Positions 1 through 5,903 of a stretch of 13,854 bases of DNA are shown piece after piece. The position numbers and the translations under genes are program-made. Below the pieces are notes generated by a model. That model had not been told where the DNA came from. It made no database searches and saw only the letters and a list, made by a program, of their open reading frames with translations. Position 1 is the first letter of the stretch. The number at the start of each line of letters is the position of its first letter. Origin of the DNA: Draconibacterium sp. (GTDB lineage Bacteria; Bacteroidota; Bacteroidia; Bacteroidales; Prolixibacteraceae); assembly GCA_030595485.1 (NCBI GenBank), contig JAUVDE010000045.1, positions 1-13,854 of the forward strand. The letters run 5' to 3'.

Positions 1-1164
1 AACAACAGAATCTTTTGGCAAGTGCGATTTTATTTGATTATAAACGCTTAAGTCTGAAAAATCAGCTTCTTTGATAAAATCATCTTGCAATGTATTTACT
101 TGTGTCTCTTTCTCTTTCCAGGTATTCTGGTATGTTTTTTCTTTTTGAGTGGCACTTTCTAGCTGACTGAAAAAGGAAAGCGCTTCGCATGGAATTACTT
201 TTGTAAGCGACTGGTAGGTGTCAAAGTGTTGCTTAGATAAACTTAAATGCCAGTGTTCGTTAGGCGAATTTAAACGTAAAAATTGTTTTAAGGCTTTTGA
301 TACGAACTGACCGCCAAAACTAATTAGCAAATCGGGTTTAAAGTTCTCGATGTTATTGTTTAAAAGCGAAGCCATAAAAGTATCGATGCTTCCACAAAAG
401 TTGGTATGATTTAAATTTGAAAGGTGCTCTTTTAAAACTACTGCTCCTGATTTGTTGGCCCAATCGGCCAAAACAAGTTCCATATTTTTATCGGGGTTTT
501 GCTGACCCGCCAGAACTAAAATCTTTTGCGACTTTGAAACTGTTGCACTTAATTTCTGAATTTCCTTTTCGCTTAATTTGGCCTTGGTTTCGGCAATCTC
601 AATCGATTTTATTGTAGGTAGCTTTTCATCCACTAAATCATGAAGTGGTTCATCCAAAGGAATATTTATATGAATCGGGCCCGGAGTATTTGAAATAGCA
701 GCATTTATACTTTCGTTACAAAGTCGCTCGCCTTGCCAAAGTTCTTTTTCCGTTTCGCCCAAAGGTAAACTTACCTCCATTTTGGTAAAATCGGCATAAA
801 TATTTTTCTGCGGAATACACTGGCTTTCACCTTGGTTAATCCAGTAATCGGGACGGTCGGCAGTAATTACAATCAGTGGAATATTTAAATAAAAAGCCTC
901 GGCAATAGCAGGAGTATAATTTAAAGTTGCTGTGCCCGAGCTGCAAACCAACACCACCGGTTTTTGTACCGATTGCGACAAACCAATGGCAAAATAAGCT
1001 GCACTACGCTCGTCAACAATATTTCGGCAGTTAAATTTTTTGCAACCCACCAAAGTGTGAATTAGCGGGCCGTTACGCGAGCCTGGCGAGATAATAATAT
1101 CATTAACACCTTTTTCGTTTAGGATTGCTGCAAGTTGCTGAATATGTTTTTTTGTCGAAATCAT
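1..1164 (-). CDS. menD: MenD, SEPHCHC synthase, 3' end beyond window
   Basis: Thiamine-diphosphate enzyme that condenses isochorismate with 2-oxoglutarate to give 2-succinyl-5-enolpyruvyl-6-hydroxy-3-cyclohexene-1-carboxylate, an early cytoplasmic step of menaquinone synthesis. I translated the frame in full: 388 codons without a stop from an ATG at 1164 to the left edge, so the C-terminal part (about 160-170 residues of a usual 550 or so) is missing. The N-terminus carries ISPGSRNGPL (residues 25-34) and the conserved ThDP-activating Glu in IVDERSA (E52). VCSSGTA lies near 90, ITADRPDYW near 115, and GPIHINIPLDEP near 180; the last is a MenD hallmark. The middle domain contains DLLISFGGQFV (about 279-289). 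The ATG overlaps the stop of the upstream isochorismate synthase gene as ATGA, which fixes the start and indicates translational coupling. No frameshift was seen. Confidence 0.95.
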   Translation of the reverse strand, partial: MISTKKHIQQLAAILNEKGVNDIIISPGSRNGPLIHTLVGCKKFNCRNIVDERSAAYFAIGLSQSVQKPVVLVCSSGTATLNYTPAIAEAFYLNIPLIVITADRPDYWINQGESQCIPQKNIYADFTKMEVSLPLGETEKELWQGERLCNESINAAISNTPGPIHINIPLDEPLHDLVDEKLPTIKSIEIAETKAKLSEKEIQKLSATVSKSQKILVLAGQQNPDKNMELVLADWANKSGAVVLKEHLSNLNHTNFCGSIDTFMASLLNNNIENFKPDLLISFGGQFVSKALKQFLRLNSPNEHWHLSLSKQHFDTYQSLTKVIPCEALSFFSQLESATQKEKTYQNTWKEKETQVNTLQDDFIKEADFSDLSVYNQIKSHLPKDSVV

Positions 1165-2276
1165 TTGTTTTGAATAGCTTCAATTGCCGAAAGTAAAGTT
1201 TGTGCTTTATTATTGGTTTCTTCCCATTCTGTTGCTGCTTCCGAACGTGCGGTAATCCCACCGCCAGCATACAACAAATATTCTTCAGGAAGAATTTCCA
1301 TACAACGCAAATTTGCAAATAATTTCACTGAATCTTCTAATTTCCAAGGTCCCAAATAACCTGAATAGTAACGTCGGTTGTGTTTTTCAATCTTCGAAAT
1401 AAATTCGTCGGCAGTTAATTTTGGCAATCCACACACGGCTGGTGTTGGATGAAGCTCCGAAACAAATTCACCCAACTTATCTGCAATTTTATTAGCTGAA
1501 AAGAAAAAGCTGGTTTTTAAGTGTGCCACCTTTCCGCTTTCCAGCGATTCGGGTCCTTGGGTACTGTATGGATAAATTTTATACCGGTAAAAAATATCGA
1601 GCATATATCGCGAGACAAAGGCCTGCTCCTCAATTTCTTTGGTACGCCAGCTGTAATCCGAATCGGCACGGCGCGACTGTGTTCCGGCCAATGAAACTGT
1701 TTGCATTTGTTCGCCTTCCGATTGTAGCAATATCTCGGGTGTTGCACCCATCCATAAACCAGCTTTGGGTAAATTAATCAGATAAACAAAAGCATTTGGT
1801 GTTTGCTTAAACAGTTGCTGGTAGAGTTCTCCCAGTGACTCAGTATTTCTTTGTTTCGGAATAATCCGAGATACGATTACTTTGGCAAGTTTCGTATTTA
1901 TAATCTCATCTACCGTCTCATCTATGTCATTAAAATATTCGCTTTTTGAGATAATGTTTGGCGTTTTGTATCTCTTGTCACCAGCTGGAGCTTGTGGGAA
2001 ATTCTTCAGATTTATACTTAGAATATTGTCAATTCCCGTTGCATAAATTCCCGGTTTTAGAAGTACTAAAGGATTATTGCTATCGACTCGAAAAGGTGCA
2101 AAAACAAAGCCTTGTTGACCGTTTAGTTTGTTAAACTGCTCCGGATAAATTAAGTCTTCCTTGTTGGTAATTAAAGCATGTATTTCGGTACTTTGAGGTA
2201 ACGACCAAAGTGCAAAAGAGCAGTTCTTTTGAAGTAGTTTATCTATAAATTGTGCAAAATCGTCTTTATCAGTCAT
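1161..2276 (-). CDS. menF: Isochorismate synthase (MenF/EntC family)
   Basis: Chorismate-binding enzyme converting chorismate to isochorismate, the first committed step to menaquinone; Mg2+-dependent and cytoplasmic. The protein has 371 residues, somewhat shorter than E. coli MenF, with a reduced N-terminal part. The family core is clear: AKVIVSR at 131-137, where K132 aligns with the general-base Lys of MenF; ATPEILL at 178-184; SLAGTQSRR at 195-203; LHPTPAVCGLP at 275-285; YYSGYLG at 303-309; YAGGGI at 336-341; and EWEETNNKA at 350-358. The Lys at the start of the core argues for isochorismate synthase rather than anthranilate or aminodeoxychorismate synthase. The genomic context (hotdog gene upstream overlapping by 8 bases, menD downstream overlapping by 4) points to menaquinone rather than siderophore use; entC would be the alternative name. 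The start ATG at 2276 is the one that gives the short overlap. Confidence 0.92.
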   Translation of the reverse strand: MTDKDDFAQFIDKLLQKNCSFALWSLPQSTEIHALITNKEDLIYPEQFNKLNGQQGFVFAPFRVDSNNPLVLLKPGIYATGIDNILSINLKNFPQAPAGDKRYKTPNIISKSEYFNDIDETVDEIINTKLAKVIVSRIIPKQRNTESLGELYQQLFKQTPNAFVYLINLPKAGLWMGATPEILLQSEGEQMQTVSLAGTQSRRADSDYSWRTKEIEEQAFVSRYMLDIFYRYKIYPYSTQGPESLESGKVAHLKTSFFFSANKIADKLGEFVSELHPTPAVCGLPKLTADEFISKIEKHNRRYYSGYLGPWKLEDSVKLFANLRCMEILPEEYLLYAGGGITARSEAATEWEETNNKAQTLLSAIEAIQNK

Positions 2277-2706
2277 TGTCCCTTTTTACAATCATGTTTG
2301 TAACTCGAGCGGTAGAAATTAATCGTCCAGCTTCGTTTTTTACATCAACATTCCAAATGTGGGTTTGTTTTCCTTCGTGAATAATTTGGGCAGTTGCGGT
2401 GGCTTTCCCTTTCTTTAAAGTTCCGGTGTGACTGCCATTTACCTGAATTCCGAGTACCTCAAATTTTGCGAAATCAACAATTAACATGCTACCCAAACCG
2501 GCAAGAGTTTCGGCAAAAGCCAAATTGGCTCCACCGTGTAAAAGCCCACCGGGGCGGCTATTCTTGTCACTTAAATGCATTTCGCCCTCAATCATCCCTT
2601 TCTCAATTTTGGTAAAAACAATACCAAGGTTGCCCACCAAGGTATTTTGGCTCGATTGGTTTAATATTTCGAGGGGAGTATTTATATTTAGTTGGCTAAA
2701 ATCCAT
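2269..2706 (-). CDS. PaaI-type hotdog thioesterase, likely DHNA-CoA thioesterase
   Basis: Small (145 aa) hotdog-fold acyl-CoA thioesterase of the PaaI/YdiI group. The signature GGLLHGGANLAFAETLAG lies at 53-70; H57 (in HGGA) and E66 (in FAETLAG) have the nine-residue spacing seen between the active-site His and Glu of E. coli MenI/YdiI. The later segment VLGIQVNGSHTG (about 84-95) matches the central helix and strand region of YdiI. Its stop overlaps the start of the isochorismate synthase gene by 8 bases, so it is almost certainly cotranslated with menF and menD. From that context I infer that it hydrolyses 1,4-dihydroxy-2-naphthoyl-CoA (the MenI step). The biochemical substrate cannot be read from sequence, and other aryl- or acyl-CoAs remain possible. 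The gap to the upstream alanine-dehydrogenase-like gene is 66 bp, and I saw no convincing promoter in it. Confidence 0.85.
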   Translation of the reverse strand: MDFSQLNINTPLEILNQSSQNTLVGNLGIVFTKIEKGMIEGEMHLSDKNSRPGGLLHGGANLAFAETLAGLGSMLIVDFAKFEVLGIQVNGSHTGTLKKGKATATAQIIHEGKQTHIWNVDVKNEAGRLISTARVTNMIVKRDND

Positions 2707-2772
2707 AGCAAAAATTAAAAATGAAATCTAAATTAAACTTTAGTTTTGAATATCGAAAAGAGGAAGCTATTT

Positions 2773-3984
2773 TTAGTAAACAGCAAGTAATAAATCAATG
2801 TCTTTTGATGGGATATGAAACTGTCGCCCAACATCGGGGTTTGTTAAAATTCCCTGATAAATATAAACACCCTTTCGAAAACCTCTTGACACTTTTATGT
2901 AATTGTCAACTCCTCCATTATCGCCAATTGCCAGTAAAATTGGGATTAAAATATTGCTCATTGAAATAGACGCAGTTCGGGCAACCATGGCCGGCGTATT
3001 GGGAACACAATAGTGTACAACTCCGTGTTTTGTGTAGGTTGGATTGTTAAAGTCGGTACATTTCGAGGTTTCGAAACAGCCGCCTTGACTAACGTTTAGG
3101 TCGATAATAACCGAGCCTTCTTTCATTTGTTTTATCAAATCTTCGCTAACCTTAAACTTTGGTGGCGTGTTAAAAGCTGTGGCTCCAATTACTGCATCGG
3201 CCGAAACCAGTGCTTTTCGTAAAACCTTTGGATAGAAAACAGAAGTAAATATTCTACGCCCGAGTTTTTCTTCCAACTTACTAAGTTCGTAAACCGAAGT
3301 GTCGAAAACTTTTACAAAAATGCCCAAACCAATGGCTGCACGCGCCGCATATTCGGCAGCAGTGCTAGTTCCAATAATTACCAATTCAGCCGGAGTAACA
3401 CCGGTAACTTCACCAAACAGAACGCCTTTCCCATCGCGCGAGTTGCTTAAATATTCGCTGGCAATGGTTATGGCGGTTACTCCCGCAATTTGGCTCATTT
3501 GGTGTACAAAGGGAAGAAAACCCTCTTCGTTTTCGAGGTATTCAAAGGCAACGGTTGTTACCTTTTTTTTCATCATTTTCTGAATCGATTCGGTACAATG
3601 TGCATGAATCTGCATGTTAGAAATGATAACCTGATTGCCACGTAGTGCGTCTATTTCTTCGCAATTAAAGGGGGCAATTCGTAAAATTATATCGCACTGA
3701 AAGATTTCTTCTTTGGTTTCAATAATAACTGCTCCTGCTTTTTGGTAAGCTTCGTTAGTGTAACTAGCTGACTTACCGGCATCTTTTTCAATCAGAATTT
3801 CGTGGCCATATGAAACCAACAAATCAACAGCTTGTGGCGAAAGTGGAACCCGGTATTCAACTTTGGAATAATCGGACGGGATACCAATCTTAAGCTTTTG
3901 CCCTTTTTTTCTTACTTCCAGCATTTCCTCTTTGGGCAGTAGCATATTTTTGGGTATCGAAACTTTTTCCTTCGCCTTTTCCAT
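2773..3984 (-). CDS. Alanine dehydrogenase / transhydrogenase-alpha family protein with altered active site
   Basis: A 403-residue protein of the alanine dehydrogenase / NAD(P) transhydrogenase alpha-subunit family. In true Ald the reaction is NAD-dependent interconversion of alanine with pyruvate and ammonia. Family landmarks: EYRVPLSP at 43-50 (R45 aligns with the pyruvate-binding Arg15 of Ald), FLPFVHQMSQIAG at 156-168, the Rossmann segment LVIIGTSTAAEYAARAAIGLG at 201-221, VKVFDTS at 224-230, SQGGCFETS at 299-307, and VVHYCVPNTPAMVARTAS at 322-339. The N-terminus is about 30 residues longer than in B. subtilis or M. tuberculosis Ald. Several key positions differ from classical Ald: Arg102 in DIILRIAPF where Lys75 is expected, GTST instead of a GxG dinucleotide motif (S207), and S299 where the catalytic Asp270 is expected. 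Gln125 probably occupies the His96 position. The fold is certain, the alanine dehydrogenase activity is not. It lies 121 bp after tsaE and 66 bp before the menaquinone block, same strand. Confidence 0.85.
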   Translation of the reverse strand: MEKAKEKVSIPKNMLLPKEEMLEVRKKGQKLKIGIPSDYSKVEYRVPLSPQAVDLLVSYGHEILIEKDAGKSASYTNEAYQKAGAVIIETKEEIFQCDIILRIAPFNCEEIDALRGNQVIISNMQIHAHCTESIQKMMKKKVTTVAFEYLENEEGFLPFVHQMSQIAGVTAITIASEYLSNSRDGKGVLFGEVTGVTPAELVIIGTSTAAEYAARAAIGLGIFVKVFDTSVYELSKLEEKLGRRIFTSVFYPKVLRKALVSADAVIGATAFNTPPKFKVSEDLIKQMKEGSVIIDLNVSQGGCFETSKCTDFNNPTYTKHGVVHYCVPNTPAMVARTASISMSNILIPILLAIGDNGGVDNYIKVSRGFRKGVYIYQGILTNPDVGRQFHIPSKDIDLLLAVY

Positions 3985-4105
3985 AATTACAATTTATGCT
4001 TTAGTTCTTTTCGTAAAGATTAGCAATTTACAAGCAAATGGGGAGTTTTCAAAGAAAAAGAGGTCGGAAGTCGTATGTAGGTGGACGGAAGAAGGAAATG
4101 CCGTG

Positions 4106-4540
4106 TTATATTGTTTTGGCTGAAATCATTCGGGTGTTGTTGTCAAGGGTTTCAATTTTTACTTCCACCAAATTGTCAGGAAGGAGTGATTCAATCATTT
4201 CCGGCCATTCAATTAGGCAATAATTACCACTATAAATGTAGTCTTCGTAACCCAAATCAAAAGCTTCTTCAATGTCATTTATGCGGTAGAAGTCGAAGTG
4301 GAAAATGGAATTCATTTTTGCATCCATGTATTCGTTAATCAATGCAAAAGTTGGGCTGGTAACATTATCAGCCGATCCTAAGGCACGGCAAATAGATTGA
4401 ATAAATGTTGTTTTTCCGGCGCCCATTTTGCCGTAAAATGCAAAAACGCGTTCTTTGGGAAATTGCGCAATTAATTCTTCAGCAACACCTTCTAACTCTT
4501 CCAGCGAATTGACTTTCTTCGAAAACATATCTATCAACAT
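4106..4540 (-). CDS. tsaE: TsaE, tRNA threonylcarbamoyladenosine synthesis ATPase
   Basis: ATPase partner of TsaB/TsaD in the t6A modification of ANN-decoding tRNAs in the cytoplasm. With the ATG at 4540 the protein has 144 residues, close to the family size. It shows the P-loop GKMGAGKTT (37-45), the switch-like VTSPTF (60-65), HFDFYRI (81-87, with D83 at the Mg-binding position) and IEWPE (110-114), all diagnostic for TsaE. The open frame continues upstream to an ATG at 4600, but those extra 20 residues (Cys/Phe-rich, MSYFLNEACFCF and on) are not part of the family, so I reject that start. A third ATG at 4528 (MFSKKV) is an equally possible start. Transcription is divergent from gcvH across about 145 bp; the next gene on this strand is the alanine-dehydrogenase-like gene. 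Confidence 0.93.
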   Translation of the reverse strand: MLIDMFSKKVNSLEELEGVAEELIAQFPKERVFAFYGKMGAGKTTFIQSICRALGSADNVTSPTFALINEYMDAKMNSIFHFDFYRINDIEEAFDLGYEDYIYSGNYCLIEWPEMIESLLPDNLVEVKIETLDNNTRMISAKTI

Positions 4541-4613
4541 TTTTTGCAATAATACAAAAAGACTAAAACAAAAGCAGGCTTCATTAAGAAAATACGACAA
4601 AAATCAGTGAAAT

Positions 4614-4623
4614 GACAGCTGTC
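4614..4623. repeat. 10-bp perfect palindrome between tsaE and gcvH
   Basis: GACAGCTGTC lies roughly midway in the intergenic stretch between the divergent tsaE and gcvH genes. It is the only strong dyad there. It could be an operator for either direction, but a palindrome of this length can also occur by chance. I saw no full consensus promoter on either side; TAATTTTA at 4652-4659 is the nearest -7-like match for gcvH, without a matching -33 TTG. Confidence 0.3.
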
Positions 4624-4685
4624 TAGCCACGCATAATTCAGTAAAATGTTTTAATTTTAGCAAAAATATTAAATATCATTTCATT

Positions 4686-5066
4686 ATGAGTATTCCAGCT
4701 GAATTAAAATACACGCAAGACCACGAATGGGTACGTGTTGAAGGTGATGTTGTCACTGTTGGTGTAACTGCTTTTGCACAAGGCGAACTAGGCGACGTAG
4801 TTTTTGTTGAAATTGAAACGGAAGGTGAAACACTTGATATAGGTGAAACTTTTGGTACGGTTGAAGCAGTAAAAACTGTTTCGGATTTGTTTATGCCTGT
4901 TGGCGGTGAAGTGTTAGAGTTTAACGAAGCTTTGGCAGATGACCCTGAGTTGGTAAACAAAGATCCTTATGGCGAAGGTTGGATGGTGAAGATTAAAGTT
5001 GCCAATGTAGCCGAACTTGCAGACCTTATGGATGCAGATGCATACAAGGCAATGATTGAAGCTTAA
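4686..5066 (+). CDS. gcvH: Glycine cleavage system H protein
   Basis: Lipoyl carrier of the glycine cleavage complex, which shuttles the aminomethyl group from the P protein to the T protein and the reducing equivalents to the L protein; cytoplasmic. The 126-residue length is typical. The N-terminal IPAELKYTQDHEWVRVEGD (3-21) is characteristic of the family, and the lipoylation site is K63 in FGTVEAVKTVSDLFMPVGG (57-75), a variant of the usual ESVKAVSD. GEGWMVKIK near 97-105 matches the conserved C-terminal segment. No gcvT, gcvP or lpd lies within the window, so the other subunits are encoded elsewhere. The gene stands alone with its own terminator 24 bases after the stop. The protein is strongly acidic, as usual. 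Confidence 0.97.
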   Translation: MSIPAELKYTQDHEWVRVEGDVVTVGVTAFAQGELGDVVFVEIETEGETLDIGETFGTVEAVKTVSDLFMPVGGEVLEFNEALADDPELVNKDPYGEGWMVKIKVANVAELADLMDADAYKAMIEA

Positions 5067-5089
5067 AAAATTCTATCGAAATATTTCAG

Positions 5090-5117
5090 AGGCGTAACTT
5101 AAAGTTGCGCCTTTTTT
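5090..5117 (+). terminator. Intrinsic terminator of gcvH
   Basis: A 10-bp stem, AGGCGTAACT pairing with AGTTGCGCCT (one G-T wobble), with a 3-base TAA loop, followed directly by T5GTTTT. It begins 24 bases after the gcvH stop and closes the monocistronic gcvH transcript before the LytTR gene. Confidence 0.8.
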
Positions 5118-5120
5118 GTT

Positions 5121-5149
5121 TTACAATTTCCAGGTTAGAAAAATTGTAA
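5121..5149. repeat. 9-bp inverted repeat upstream of LytTR gene
   Basis: TTACAATTT (5121-5129) and AAATTGTAA (5141-5149) are perfect inverted copies separated by 11 bases, so the half-site centres are 20 bp apart, about two helical turns. The repeat lies after the gcvH terminator and about 65 bp upstream of the candidate promoter of the LytTR gene, a reasonable place for an operator. An 11-bp dyad, AGTTGTCAACT, follows at 5161-5171. The spacing fits a dimeric DNA-binding protein better than a terminator, since neither side is GC-rich. Confidence 0.4.
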
Positions 5150-5213
5150 GAGGCATTTTAAGTTGTCAACTGATAAGGTTGGCTATGAAATTGGGTATGT
5201 TGGCAAATACAGT

Positions 5214-5244
5214 TTTGAGAAGACCTTGATTTTGTGTTAGTTTG
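5214..5244 (+). promoter_or_regulatory. Candidate Bacteroidota promoter for LytTR gene
   Basis: TTTG at 5214-5217, then a 19-base spacer, then TTAGTTTG at 5237-5244. This matches the Bacteroidota housekeeping promoter (-33 TTTG, -7 TAnnTTTG) at all defined positions except the second base of the -7 element. It ends 29 bases before the ATG at 5274, giving a leader of about 25 nt. Confidence 0.5.
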
Positions 5245-5273
5245 GTAATAGTTAAAAACCAGAAACATTATTT

Positions 5274-5816
5274 ATGAATACCTTACTTGCAGGATTTCTT
5301 GGCCCACAAGAGATTGTTGTTATCCTTCTAATTTGTCTGATACTACCCATTGCATTGATTGTTTTTTTTGTTGTAAGAGCAATCCGGAAATCCAAAAGAA
5401 ATAGCGAAAGAAAATGGACTGTAAAAGAGGTTGAGCAGCAGTTTAACAAGTATCAGGAATCCAATGAATCGAAGAAAAATATTCGGGACTACTATCCGGT
5501 AAAAGAGGGTAGTAAAATTACCCTTATTCAGTTTAATGAGATTGTAGATTTTTCGGCTTCAAATAATTATATTTTCCTGACAGATATTAACGGAAAAGAT
5601 TATCTGGTTGATTCGAACTTAGCTGATCTTGAAAATAAATTACCTGAAGATTTTATTCGTGTTCATAAATCAACTATTATAAATAGCAAGCTAATTCAGG
5701 AAGTAAAAAAGTTAGCAAATGGCAGGTACGATTTGGTAATGAAATGCGAAAAGGAACGAATTATTTCGTGTAGTAAAAGTTATAACGAGAAGATTAAAAC
5801 CATTATTGATTTTTAA
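5274..5816 (+). CDS. Membrane-anchored LytTR-domain DNA-binding protein
   Basis: A 180-residue protein with one N-terminal membrane segment (about 13-36, EIVVILLICLILPIALIVFF) followed by a basic stretch (RAIRKSKRNSERK, 35-47). A charged, Asn/Lys/Glu-rich linker (48-75) leads into a C-terminal LytTR DNA-binding domain (about 78-178). LytTR signatures are ITLIQFNEIVDFSASNNYIFL (82-102), the SNLADLENKLPEDFIRVHKS run (114-133) and STIINSKLIQEVKKL (133-147). No receiver or sensor domain is present, unlike AgrA or LytR response regulators. With the positive-inside rule the basic linker and LytTR domain should be cytoplasmic, so this would be a membrane-tethered transcription factor. Its target and input are unknown. 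It stands alone between two terminators with its own promoter and may regulate itself. Start chosen at the ATG preceding the membrane segment. Confidence 0.88.
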   Translation: MNTLLAGFLGPQEIVVILLICLILPIALIVFFVVRAIRKSKRNSERKWTVKEVEQQFNKYQESNESKKNIRDYYPVKEGSKITLIQFNEIVDFSASNNYIFLTDINGKDYLVDSNLADLENKLPEDFIRVHKSTIINSKLIQEVKKLANGRYDLVMKCEKERIISCSKSYNEKIKTIIDF

Positions 5817-5850
5817 ATGACGAAGATTTAGTTCACAAAAATAAAGGCAT

Positions 5851-5886
5851 AAAAAAACCAGAATCTAACTTGATTCTGGTTTTTTT
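5851..5886. terminator. Strong bidirectional terminator between LytTR gene and nrdJ
   Basis: A perfect 15-bp stem, A7CCAGAATC pairing with GATTCTGGT7, with a 6-base loop TAACTT. The A tract on one side and the T tract on the other make it work in both directions. It lies 34 bases after the LytTR stop and 17 bases after the nrdJ stop, so it should end both convergent transcripts. Confidence 0.9.
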
Positions 5887-5903
5887 ATTATGATTTGAAT
5901 TGA

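Noticed and set aside
1..1164. Possible pseudogene, because no complete menD frame is contained in the window
   Set aside because: Line-by-line translation gave 388 uninterrupted codons with all N-terminal MenD motifs; it is simply cut by the window edge.
2721..2969. 82-codon plus-strand frame at the end of the alanine-dehydrogenase-like gene
   Set aside because: Mostly antisense to conserved coding sequence, no promoter and no recognisable family.
3985..4105. Promoter for the alanine-dehydrogenase-like gene (TTTG, 19 bases, TAAATTGC)
   Set aside because: The spacing is right, but the -7 element matches only four of six defined positions; too weak to list.
4541..4600. Upstream extension of tsaE to an ATG at 4600 (20 extra residues)
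   Set aside because: The extra residues are Cys/Phe-rich and outside the TsaE family; starting at 4540 or 4528 gives the normal family length.
4676..4960. Ser/Thr/Pro-rich 94-codon minus-strand frame
   Set aside because: Antisense shadow of gcvH; the low-complexity composition mirrors the Glu- and Val-rich gcvH codons.
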